Of a stretch of 64,000 bases of DNA, positions 33,524-46,300 are shown piece after piece. Source of the DNA: Acholoe squamosa (taxonomy: Eukaryota; Annelida; Polychaeta; Phyllodocida; Polynoidae); contig OX439040.1 of NCBI GenBank assembly GCA_949317995.1, positions 25,770,030-25,834,029 on the forward strand, given 5' to 3'. A program made the translations under genes and the position numbers. The notes under the pieces were generated by a model. It made no database searches and had not been told where the DNA came from. It saw only the letters and a list, made by a program, of their open reading frames with translations. Numbering within the stretch: position 1 is the stretch's first letter; each line of letters begins with the position of its first letter.

Positions 33524-34669
33524 CCAGCTAGCAAGGATACGTTGGGCCAACGCTGGCAATGGTCGGCACCGTCGTGGGCAATATTCTGAAGTTGGCCCAA
33601 CGTTGGCAGTCTGATGTCTTACCGACGTTGGCAAATTAATGTTGGGCCAACATTGGCATTGCTCTCATTTATTTGCCAACATTGGTAAAACGTCAGATAT
33701 TTCCTGTTGTACCAAGATTTGCAGTTTAATGTTGGACCAACGTTGGCAGGCATTCCAGTAATGGGGATTAACAAACATTGGCCCAACGGTGGCAAAACAA
33801 TGTTTTCTCCAACCTCCACTATTGTGGGCTATATGAAGAGATTTTCTTTAGTACATCCTTCATATCTTATTACAATGACCATTGAAATAGATCTCTTGTG
33901 TACTATAGGTATTTTTAATCATGACATACTCAATTCATAAAGTATGTTAGGATAAGTGTCAAACAGTTCTTGTGAAATAACAAAATATTGCTAACATTTC
34001 CACAAGGACACCATTTTGTAGGGAATGGTGGAAATACAAGGTCTGATAGGTGAGATGACTTTGTATCACTTCTTGGTAAATAATGCTGAGATTAAGGTGA
34101 AAATAGCAAGATGACTGTCTCTAAAATGATGATTCTTGACAGCCATTTCTTCAAATTCAATTGCATTTCAGTTATATTCTTTACCTTACTCTGTTGGTGT
34201 GTGTATAACAATGGAGAAGAAAAAATACATTCTACCAACATTGTACCATCGTCAACACCCAACATAAGGTTTTGGTTCAAAATTTTGTTCGCTAGACCTT
34301 GGGCCAACATCAGAATCTGAGTGAGTAATAGATGTTTAACGCCATTTCGACAGCTTAGGTCATATTCATGGCGAGAACTACATTACCATTTCACAGAGGA
34401 ATGTGTCAGTGCCCGCGCATATGTGCACCATACACATCCTGAGGGGATAGAAAAGAGGAGAAATAGACCCTTTTAAGTGGGCTAGGGAAGTCCGACATCA
34501 GAATCTGACATGTCGGCCAGACAATGGGCTAACGTCGGCCCAACGTCAGTTTCTGCTGACGTTGGCATAACAGTTGTCTAGCTGGCCAAAAGGCACTTTA
34601 GCCAACGTCAGAAATATGACGTCATGCCAACCCCCCACTACGTTGGGCCAACGTCAACTTGCTAACTGG
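33524..34669. mobile_element. Foldback-type element with tandem-repeat inverted ends (about 1.15 kb)
   Basis: The left end CCAGCTAGCAAGGATACG and the reverse complement of the right end, CCAGTTAGCAAGTTGACG, match. Inside each arm the motif (a)cgttggcccaac and its variants recur many times, on the left to about 33800 and on the right from about 34510. No transposase is present, so it is non-autonomous. It carries a nested SINE-like insertion (34321-34494). No target duplication could be assigned with confidence. Confidence 0.7.
34321..34494. mobile_element. SINE-like element, copy 3, with 14-bp target duplication
   Basis: 174 bases from gtgagtaatagatgtttaac to gctagggaagtccg. It is bracketed by the perfect 14-base acatcagaatctga at 34307-34320 and 34495-34508. 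That length is typical of LINE-mediated retroposition. No poly(A) tail and no clear pol III boxes were seen. Confidence 0.82.
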
Positions 34670-37600
34670 TGTCTTCTATAAAGGCCAGGGATAATTATCC
34701 CTTCAAGTCATTTAGTGCTGAGGCAGTCTTTTATGACAGTAGTGTAATGGCTAGATGAGGTTCATGGGAGGCCTGGAGGCATGAAGCTGGGTTAGTTTTG
34801 GAGTAGTGGATGAGTTGCAGGTAACCCCTAGGCTGGAAATTTTCAATGTTTACTTTTTTGTACTCTGATTTCTATTTGCTGCAGCATGTTAATAATTCCT
34901 GGGTATTCTGAATGTCAGAACCTGTTGCCACAAAGGACGAAAATAGGGGCTATTGTCACTTAGGGCATTGATGTGGCTCAGTCTGAAAAGATTGGAAATT
35001 ACCCCTACCTGACTTGCTTTTGGCAGGGTCCATGTGAATGCAGAATGTATCTGTCAAAAGTTGCCAGATCTACAGGGACCATTTTCCAGGTAGCACCTAC
35101 AGGTGGTCCCTAAATGGCAAATGAACTTCATCTGGCATGAAATGCCAGGTAAGACTCTCTAAAATATTGATAGTACTCCAATTTACTGTTACCAGCCATA
35201 GAAACCGTAACATAGTTAATCACATGTGCTTTCATCAGAGCTCTGGTTCATTCATCCCAACCTCCAAAGTTTTGGTATTACAGACTGGCTGCCTGATAGG
35301 GGTCGTGTTAGTGTGGCAAGAATGCATCCTTATTTCCAGTTTGGAGCAATTCATTGCTTTGTCTCTAGTTTCATCGCTTACTGGGGGAGGGGGTCTTTAT
35401 AGTGAAGTTTCAAAGTAAGGGTATCAGCCAACCAAACTTTCTACATAATTTGGACTCTAAGTCTTCAAATATTTACCAATAGACTCCTGAACTTTCATTA
35501 TCACAACCTAATATCAAACAAACTGCAGATATATCACTTTATGGGTTTTGCATAGCTAAAACTGAATCAGTCATTATGCATGATCGAGCATTCCAACACC
35601 ATTTACTTCTGGATTTTTTATTATGTTTTCCACACATCCCAAACATAGTTGATCTACTGTCCTTTTCAAGGTTAGCAGGAATAATACTGCATAGTGTAAG
35701 TGAATAGGCAAACCATCAATTGTCTTCTCAAAATTCACTAGAATTCACCATTCACCTTCTAGATTTCAATTTTTTCTTGAGGATGCATGCCCCCAGGCCC
35801 CCCTAACATAAGCCCAATTAATGCACAGCTTTTTCATGTACAGAATCTGCTGGTCTTATAGTGCATAGCTAAAACTAGATAGCTCAAACATCAATTGCCT
35901 TCCCAAAATTCAACAGAATTCACCTAAGTACCTTCTTTTTCAAACTTGGGGGTGTATGCACTCAGATGCATTCGTGCATTATAGGACAACAGACAGTGTC
36001 GAAGAGAAGAAGATCGTTGTCTATTCTCTAATAAATTCTCCAAAGTAACACACCCAAAATCATGGTGTGCTGCCTATAAAGGTCCACTTTTGTCAGCCAG
36101 GCCCCCCTCCCCCCACGACAAAGTCTGGCTACGGGCCTGAGTCACATGTATAGCCTATCATAGGAAGGATGGGATTAAGATATGAATAGTATGCTTGTGT
36201 CTGTATATATGGACACCAAACTCTCGGAGACAGAAAAGCAAGACATAGGCCCATTTAAAGCCTAATGCCGCAGGTTGGTCCGAGGACAGAGTAATTCAGT
36301 CAGCAATACTGATACATAGACACAAATACATCAAACCTGAACATTTTGTTTGAATTGTTTATTATATTATAACAACCACATCACCGTTTTCCATCTCGCT
36401 CTGATACAGGCAATACTATTACCGTGAAACCCCACGTACATGCCGCACCCTGATCCGAGGAGAATGTTGTAAGCTGCACTTGAGGCCTGAAAAGGTCTAT
36501 GAGCCGTGGCTTATACACGGGGTTTTACGCTATATAACTAGATGTAAGGAAGGCATAGTGAGAAACAGTTGTCTCATTTAGCTACTGTCTGAAATAATGT
36601 TCAGGGTCTGCTCCCTGCTAGATTCTAACACAAGATTATCTGATTCTTCAAATGCCAATACTTTCCTATAGGGCTTACATTGAGGTCCAATGGGTCCACC
36701 ATTGCTTTATCTGGGACCTGGCGCGATAAGCACTTCTAACAGCCTGCATGATGGGTACCAGATGTTACATAATGTACCCAAAAAGTTCTGCAGTGAATGG
36801 AGGGAGTCATCTCATTGGTTGATAATGTGTCCTGGGTCAGCCCTATAATGTACCGTTGTAGATATAATGCTCTTAAAATACCAATGATCGTACATTGTGT
36901 GGCATAACGGTCTTCAACACTGAGTTTCCACTGGATTCCTTTTTTTTATAAATAAAGCACTGATGCACTCGCCTGCAAGTGCTCAGTTATCTACAAATGC
37001 GTTACGTTGTAGTTTAACGTTCATCATAATGGGAAGAGTAATGTTTTAAGCTGATAATGTGATACTTGATGTCTTGAAGAGGGAACTTTGTGATAAAAGC
37101 AAAAGATGCTCTATCGCTAATAAACATTTGTTTGAAGTAGATGCAGAGCAGCACATTCCTAAACCCTTTATGGATGACATGTCGCCTTGATGATTCATGT
37201 TTTATAGTTATAGTGCATGTCCTAAGCATAGCTCATCTAGGAATAATTTCAATATCGTTGACAACAAAATATCTCTCAAATCGTCAAGAAACCCACTATG
37301 CGCCATTTGAAAAAACCTACAGACCTACACTATTGCAAACGCTGCTACGACTGCTCAAACTAATTATATTTTATAAGGACATAGGGAGGAATTTCTGACG
37401 ATAGCATGCATTTCCAGTTCAGGGAATTTTCCAGTTCAGGGAATTCTCAGGTCGTCAGTTATATTGAAATTATGCACTGGTTGAAACACAAAAGGGACAA
37501 CATGATGTATAAATCCGGTACTAGGGGGCGATACCCACAGACACTAAGTGTTACAGCCGTCATGCAGCATGATATACATGGGTATAATGCAGCACTTTGA

Positions 37601-37814
37601 TGTAGGGTTAACTTTAACACATTTATCTATAGAGTAAACACCTGTGTTGTCACATCAGTACTTGTCACATACCAGTATATGTCCTTTACATGAACTAATC
37701 TATAAGAGTATGCTCATCCCCTTCTTTGTATACCTTTACTCATGGCGATACGCATCGAAAAGTGTACTCAACCGCAGTTTCTTTGGATGAGTAAACTTGG
37801 ATGTTGCTTTACTA
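34670..37814. other. Intergenic stretch with scattered repeat fragments
   Basis: No gene recognised. Holds a palindromic MITE at 36421-36530 and a CCCCCC-rich end at 36100-36134 that mirrors a G-rich segment at 33098-33130. Confidence 0.5.
36421..36530. mobile_element. Palindromic MITE of the accgtaaaacccc family
   Basis: Starts accgtgaaaccccacg and ends cggggttttacgc, with the internal tgccgcaccc and ttatacac motifs shared by the copies in NPL4 introns. Confidence 0.6.
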
Positions 37815-39442
37815 CCCAGCAAATCTTAGTGAAGTGGAGTCAGGCTGTGTGAGCCTTCACACTGTTCGTCGTATGAACCAAGAATCTCGTCATGTGTCGC
37901 TAGGTCTGACTCAGCCTGACGCAGACTGACGCTTGTATAATGACTCATCCTCACGCAGTCTGACGCATGTGTTATGACTCATCCTCACGCAGACTGACGC
38001 ATGTGTCATAACACAGTATCACACAGACTGACGCAAAGCAAACCCAATTTTGGGTGGGTTTGGGGGGGGGGGCAGATTTCCTTGATTTAGATCTTTAATT
38101 TTTCAATTCTTAACATCAATTCAGCTGTTTATCTTGATTCCATTTCCTTGCTGTGTCCTGTTGAACATGCTATCCTCTTCAATGGATGAATTCTGGGCCA
38201 GTAGATCTATGATTTCTGGTAATACTCTTGGGAACAGCTGTAAAAGTGAAAATGAATGATTATGGACACAAAACAGCACCAACCAATGTCAAACCAACCC
38301 TACCCCAACCCCTGTTGATGAACAATGACCACTTCCTTATTGGCCCAACTTACCACATACCAGAGCATATTAGGAAGCATCCTGAATCTCCCAAATTTCC
38401 ATGGAACTTGCTCATGTATAATATCTACTAGTGACTATGAGGTGTTGTCTCTAATACTGAAATTAAACAGCATGGCATTAGAGGTTCAGAAATAGAACTG
38501 TGAAGTAGAAGAGTGTGACCACCTACCTTACATCTGTTCTCCCTGGCTCTCTCTGCCTGTCTGTTGTGAACTCAGAATGAGAACAAAGAAAAGGGAGGGA
38601 AATTTGAAATGGACCAATCAAAATGCAGCATTCTGCAGAGTGTGTCACTGTGCGTGAAGGTGTGTCAAGATGAGTGAGAGTTGACAGAGGTTGACAAATG
38701 CTCATTCAGTCTGCCATGATCATATTGGATATAGCATCTGCCCTTATTATCACTCAATGCAAAGTATTTTAACCACCATACTAAGTATTTCTATTTATTT
38801 GCCCTAATTATATGTGACCTAGCTGATCACTGAACATTAAACCATGATATGCTATTAAACCAGGGCCAACAGATACATAGATACTGTGTAAAATGTAGGT
38901 ATTTACAACTTAGTGCTATATCCCATAGACAAAACAAATTGGCATTTCTGTCCTAATCATGCCCAATATCCCATATTAATGGCTTTCCTGATTAATACAT
39001 ATTTCATGTCACATAAGAAAGCTACTTGATCTGTATAACATAACTTATCATTTTGACATTCAAGTAATGGGCCCACTCTGCAAAGTACATGCAGTAAGAA
39101 TCCATATAGATTCCATATTGTTGGAAATTGGTGAAGATGAGTCAGGCTGAGTGAGAGCTAGCAATTATTGACACATGCTAACAATTGCTCACCAAGTTTT
39201 ACTTCACATCTTTATTGAAGTGAGTGATAGTTTGTCAAGCTGAGTGAGAGTTGACAAGTATTGACACATGCTGACACTTGCTCACCCAGTCTTACCTCAC
39301 ATAATTATTGAAGTGAGTCATGCTTCGTCAAGCTGAGAGAGAATTGACTCAATATCACGAAATATAACACAGTTCGTTATCACCCAAAAGTACTCACACA
39401 TGCATCACCCAACATGACTCAACTTCACGATGATTTGCTGGG
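37815..39442. mobile_element. Foldback-type element with 5-bp target duplication (1.6 kb)
   Basis: Ends CCCAGCAAATC...GATTTGCTGGG are perfect 11-base inverted repeats and continue imperfectly (tnGTGAAGT..AGTCA). The arms contain repeats of gactcagcctgacgcagac on the left and tgagtgagagttgacaag on the right. Both ends are flanked by TACTA (37810-37814, 39443-39447). No transposase was seen in the ~1 kb interior. Confidence 0.78.
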
Positions 39443-39591
39443 TACTAGTGCCAGAACTAAGATTAATACCGGGGTAATTCGCCCATATCTCTGAACCGGA
39501 TAAACTCTTGACTGCCACGGAAATATCCTGTATAAAGGGTGATACGGCATAATCAGGAAAATGCATTTTGGCACACATGGAGCCTCATTTT

Positions 39592-39760
39592 GGGTGGGTG
39601 GGTGAGTGAGTAATATATCGATGTTTTACGCCATTTCAACAGCTAAGGTCATATTCATGGCGAGAACTAATTACACAATTTCACTGAGGAATATGTTGGT
39701 GCCCACGCATATGTGCACCGCACACATCTGAGGGGATAGGAAAGTGGGATAGGGAAGCAC
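39592..39760. mobile_element. SINE-like element, copy 4, with 11-bp target duplication
   Basis: 169 bases of the same family as 28026 and 34321, with tgagtgagtaat at the head and tgggatagggaag at the tail. Flanked by agcctcatttt at 39581-39591 and 39761-39771. Confidence 0.8.
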
Positions 39761-40304
39761 AGCCTCATTTTTAGCAGAGCCATACAAATTTTATGTAATT
39801 GTCTCCCATCACCATAAGTCCATCCTGCAATATCATGTATGAGTAGACGCTAGGTATTGTGGTAGAAATAGATTACTGAAGGGCATAGCATTTGTTGTAC
39901 AACTATGTTGAATCCTGTCTTCAATATTTCTTTGTCAGATAAGTCCAATGTCAACCAAATTCATCAGATGGGAGCTCAGGTCTCACAGGCGTTGTGAATA
40001 GATATTTATATGTGCCTGGTATATACAATGTACATGTGTACACACAACTGTCAACATTTTTGCATAATGTGCACCGGAGGCCTGAAATCATGAGCTGTAA
40101 GTATTTTGGTATTATTACTTTTAGCTTGATTTCGTCTAATTCATCCAATTTCATAACACGTTATAAATTTCCAAAGATATGGACACTGAAATCGTTTTAG
40201 ATTCAGTCTTCTTTTAGTGGCAGGTTAGCTTATAAATGGATTTGCTAAGGTACTATTTATAAATCGTATAATATACCAATTGACATTAAATAAACCTATC
40301 TACA

Positions 40305-43300
40305 TTATTTAGAAGTGTCTTTATCTCTTGCTTTACTCTCCTTCCTGAAGTGAGCACGCGCAGAGTCTATTTTAAGGCTGCGTTCTAGGATGGCGAGTTC
40401 ACGTACACAGCGTGAATGTTGGAGGCGAATCTGGCGCATCACCTCATCGTGTTCTTTACAGAACTTACGTAGTCCACACTGAAAAAAAAACAACTTTTTT
40501 TACTATACTTGATAGAGATTGGCAGACATTCTCCCAATGCCTTTCTAATTGTTTCTCTTACAACTATTTCATACGAAGGAAAACTAGGCTAGAAATCAAA
40601 GTTACGCTGTGATTTACTGTTGTACTCATGACCATAATTTTTGTGGTCTACTTACGTAATCTTTGATTTTACGTTCGAGTGCTTCCTCCTTTTCCCTTTC
40701 TCTCCTGAAAGAATAGGACAGTTGGTCAATCTTCATAATAGATGCACCAGTACAACACTATCTTTGGTATCCTTAGATTAGCTACGGTTTCGCCTATCGA
40801 TACTACAACAGTTGGCAGTAGGTTGGGTAGAAGAAAGGTTGAAGATTCATGTACAATCAGAATGAGCTTGTTCTGAAAGATGTCTCTATATCATTCAACG
40901 TGCAATTAAAAACTATATGATAAATAATGTGAAAGGGGGTACATATCTGCATTGGCAGAGGATAAAAGAAAATAACTTTGGGGGCATCTAAATGTTTCTG
41001 TATGGGATTACTGATACCTATGATGAGCCCCTCCCGTGGTGAGAAGTACATTTATAAGAAGTAGAAAGTGGGCTTTATATCAGGCAATCCCTAATTCGTT
41101 TTATCACAGTTTATACTGGTAAGAACAGCTAACATTGGGCATGTGTACAAGCTGATTCACGTATAAGCTACAGCTAGCATTATATGTCGTCGTCTCAGTA
41201 CAACAAGGTTGTTACTGTTATTTTGGTAAAATTGAGTTTACTTCTTTTTTAACATCTACAGACCCTTATCTACCTACTATGAAAGTACTGAAGCGCTGTC
41301 TATTATGCATGTGGCTACAGGCCTCGGTGCCAGTGCAATATGATTGTGTCCACGTTGTGCTAGAGTAATTGTAACACTTCTTTTGCCTCTACTGTAAAAC
41401 TTGAAATATGCAGTAACAGCCTTGTTTCACTGAGGCGACGATATAATGTTTTCAAGTGCTTCTTGGTGCCATCTGGCCTGTCATCTTGTGTGTTTGCCCT
41501 TTAAACAATCTGGTCTGTCATGACAATAGACCATCTCTTACTTCTCTATTTCCTCTACACGTCCCAGTGTATTGTCCACCATGGTCTGTAGCTGGTTGAT
41601 CTCATGCTGGTATTGTACGACCAGCGAGCAGCTGTCAGCCGACCCGATCCCCCGCAACAGATCCTCCAACTCCGCAATCTCACGCCGCACCACGCCCACT
41701 GTGCGACGATCATTGTGGGTCCTGGGAGAAGGAGTGAAAATATAACTTGTATGATTTGATGAAACTGACCAACATGACTAAATTGTTCAGTCAATCTAAG
41801 AGATATTCAGGTCCTAACATAGGATGTAAGATATGGGGGCAGATTGGCCTTTTTTTAGATATACTGTCGATAAATATGTGTGAAATCTTACTCAACAAAC
41901 TACCAACAAAGCATGTCACTTACTCATGTACCAGCTCTCCCTCCTTACTGTAGACTTTTAGCGGTGGTACCGGGGCCCCATGTTTACACTTATGCTCTTC
42001 CACCAGTCGCTTTGTCTGAATATATACAATCATGAAATGGTTAGTAATAGCTATGGTCTGATGCAAAATGATAAACAATCCTTGTATAGCGGTAGTACGA
42101 CACAAAGATATGTAAAAGATCAATTTATTGTTCGGACAACTGATGAATATGTAAACTAATCGAAATTATTGATGTGACACAAAAATAAAAACTTGAGCTC
42201 ACTTTCTTGCCTGATATTGTAGTTTAAGGGTATAAGGTATTAAAATCAAACAACATCTGAACTATATATTTCCGAAAATCGTCAAAAATCAAATCGTGTT
42301 AGTTTGAAAGTTTTGTACAAAATGAAATGTGGAAAATGGAATAGTGGAGAGAAACTTCAAATATGAATTCATCATTGTCGCTACAAAACGTATAACAAAT
42401 CTGCCTGTTGTATGGACAGTCACACAGGCCAACAGGTTTGTTGGAATAGTGCAGGTCTATTGAAACTTTTGGCAGATAAAAGTAAATAAAAGGTGTGTGG
42501 TAGTGTACCTCATAGCATCAATATCAAAGAAAAACCATTGCTTGTTGCCAAATCTGACACACAGCTTAAAGCAAAGATAAGGGAGCATTTGTCCAAATAA
42601 AAATAATTCAAATGCAAGTGTTTAACAAAAGGGTAAGCGAAACTTATAAGAAATGATAATGGTGGAAAAGAAACAGAAACAAAGGAAAACAATTGAATTA
42701 TGATGAGCGGTTTGTGATTTGTGTTTGTATTTGAACACGACCATTTGAACCATTTGTTCAATCATCGAAGGACAGAACATACTACTGTGGGTTAGGAGCT
42801 GATTGCCTCTCTATGTACATGTGTCTTGACTAGGCTCAACTATGATAATACTATAGGTGTTGCTTTAACACGATTATGGATTGTGACATACCCCTATCCC
42901 AATTGATAAAAGCTCTTAAATGTTACAAGTACATGTATATACAGTATACGGAGGTAGCGGATTGTCCTTTTGGTGCTGAATCATTGCTAAAGCTGATTCC
43001 CAGTGGTTATCACTAATAACAGCTATCAGATGGGTATCAACTGCCCCCCGAGAGGACCGCAGTGAATTGTCGGAATTATTTCATCGGCTAATAATCAAAC
43101 CATCTAAGTTGGTATAAAGAGCTAATGTACTATATTCACTACTTCCTTTTCCAAAAATCTGCCGGACACCGGCTTGCTAAAATGTCTTAAGAGTCGGCAG
43201 ACATTGTCAGACTACCAACCCAATAGTCTCGCTCTGCTTTTAATATGTTGGGCTACATTTAGACTTACAAACAAAGGGTTTGCAGCATTAAACATAAAGC

Positions 43301-46300
43301 ATTGCTGTCTTGAAAATGTGTTTGTTTTTTTTTACAGTTTCTAAATGGGTTATTGGATCTACAAGGAAGTTTATCTTTGCATTCCATAATTTTCTTCCTG
43401 GCAAAGTTTATTTTGAGGTATTCGGTGTGACAAAAATCAATCTGAGCTTGCAGAAAAATACATCTACATGACCAAATGGCCTGCACGGTGAAAAATTACT
43501 CATAGACCGATAGAGACTACAGTAGTTCCATGGAGGTTTAATCAAGTGAGTAGTCTATCATTTCTTTCAGTGTAACTTTGGATGGTTACTCCTAAAATGA
43601 AAAGTCCGTGCTTTCTATTTTTCTTTCAAAATTAGTTTTGTGTGTGTTGTGGATAAGTTGGACATCGACGTGTTCCTATGTGTAAAACACGTGTATAATT
43701 TTTACAACGTAAAACGTGCGCTGTGACCTGACTTACCCAAGGGTGAGAGTATTTCTTTGGTGCCTGGAATTCACATTCACAAACACAACATGGCTTAAAA
43801 CAAACATATATATGTACTATATGTATAAAACATACAACAGTTTAAATCCCTTGCATTTCATCCAGTGAATAAAAGAGCAAGTGCATTCATGAATATTTTT
43901 GCCCTTGAAGATTGACATCGTTGAACAGACAAATGAACAGACAAATGAACAGATCTATGCTCTATGCTATGTACCGGTACTGTAAGCCATAAATGCTAAC
44001 GTGATCAAATAACTGGTTTCTAAATTGCATACAAAAAAGCGCTATTTGATCAATAAAATGTATAAAATACAGTGGAAAACAAAAATGCTTCAGATTCTTA
44101 CACTCACCCAGGGTTTAGGTTCGTCAATGATCTCCTTGTATGGCAGTGGTTCAGTAGGGTCAGTCACCACACCGGGTACCACGGGTAGCTCGTCATAATT
44201 TGTAACCATTGAGGGCAAGAAGACCCAGCAGCGTAGGTGATCAATGCCGAGGTACTTGGGCGGGATGTCCGGTGTCCACCAATGAGCTAACGGACGCAGT
44301 GTCTTCGGCAGTGGCCTTTTCAAAGAAAGTTATGTTGATACTTGTTGCTTATAATTATCTACCAAATTGCCGTAAAATGATTATATACCTACTACCAATA
44401 AGATTGCTTTTCAAATCTGGCGTTCCAAATAATAGATCATGCTTTTGACATCCAAGGCATCGTGATTACTATTTGTCAACTGCTTATACCTAGAGCAATT
44501 ACATGTATGATAATTAATAACAGCCTCTTTTAGCATAACTACAGGATGTAGGGATCACTAACACGGGAATGGGAAATTTTATGATCAACTTCCAGTCACA
44601 ATCGTAGATTTGGTTATTGCTTCAATGATCAGTGAGAATACGATCCGAGTTCAATATAATTTTGAATCTTAACTCACTTAAATAGCCTAGTGCAAAACCC
44701 TGAGTACATCAAGGCCCACGTTGAACTTTTGGATGGGCTATAAGCCGCACCTATTCATAATTAAAGTATACACATATATGCCACATCTTAAGTTCACGAA
44801 GTCCTATATTGACCATAAGCCACAGTGCACCCCCAAAAACAAAAAGGCTGTGATATACACGCAGGGTTTTCAAGTGTTGAATATTTTCACCTCAATCTGA
44901 ACTTACAGTCTAACATCCTACCGCTGTCAGCATCATATAAGCTACAACTTAAGGATTCACAAATATTTTCAAATCAAACTTAACTTACAGCCTAACATCC
45001 TCCCCGCTGTCAGTGTCATCGACTTCTTCATCATCTGTTTCTCCCTCTGTGTCTTCATCGTCTGCGAGTACTCCAAGTGCTTCATCAGTGAGCCCTTCCT
45101 CTGACTTGGAGGCTAAAGTACTCTGAGAATACACATTCTGGGCAGATCCCTTCAGGCAAGACTTTAATGGTTTCCCCAACTTGGACACATCTGATTCACT
45201 TTGACATTTTCTGTTTCTTCCCTGATGCCCAGAAACAGAACGTCCTAATTTGTCATTTTCATTTAATGTCAAATCTAAATTTGTAGCAGGAATGAAATTA
45301 TCAGCTGCCTTGGTGTCATTTTCACCCCACCTAACTCGGGCACTCTGCCCTCGAACTAGTTTGGGTTTGCTTTTTGATACATCTGAATTTGTTAACCGCC
45401 CTTTTGCACTTTGAACTCTTCGCTTGCGAGCAGCTGATTGTTCATCCTTAGCATTAGCGCTGTTCAAGTTTTGAGTTTTCTTATTTTGGGGTTCTACTTT
45501 TACAAAAAGTTTTACATTGGACGTAGACGGGCTGTTGTTTTGTCTGATGTTTGCGCTCCCAGGTCTGTAGTTTTTGGCAGCTTTAGAAGATAATTGTCTG
45601 GCATAGTTGTTGATGAATTTGTCTCTTTCCCGCTTGCCACTGGGTGGTCTATTTGTAAGAGCTATAAAACAAAAGTAAATACAATATATTTATACTTACA
45701 TGTCCGAAAATTTAATTGTTAGATGGCCAAATCCTTGATACAAAAACACAATTCGCATAGGCGCCCCCCCTCCTGAAACCATTCTTTACACATTGTTCCG
45801 ATGATTTTTCACCTGGGGGGAGGGGGCGCTTATGAACCAAAAAGGAGGGGGTGCGCTTATTAGAGCAGGTGCCCTTATTAGAATGATACGGTATCTTTAA
45901 TATCCCCCATTGGATATCAGACCCATCTGCAGTCGCCTATAGCAGGGATGTGATTTAATTTTGGACAATGTGTAGGAACCTTGCTCAGACAATATGGCTG
46001 CAGCTTATTTGGTACATGATAGCCTCAAAATATCAAAGACAGCCCCCCCCCCTCCCGTCATTAATGTTAAGAAATTATTGGAATTGTGGAAATAACGAGG
46101 GTCAACTTTTCGACCCTCAAGTGTAGGAAATCCTACAGATGTAGGAAAAATCATATCCCTGTATTGGCTTGAAGCAGGACTGGAGCTGGTTCTGGTGACA
46201 TACACTGACAAGAACTGATAAGACCAAAACTTGCCCTTTTACCCTATAGTAACGGGCGGGGTTTTCCACTGAAAACAGGTATTCTGACCCCACCCCCCGG

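Noticed and set aside
37815..39442. CRISPR-like or satellite array from the repeated gacgcagactgacgc words
   Set aside because: Repeats are irregular, occur in inverted arms and are bounded by target duplications, so they are transposon arms.
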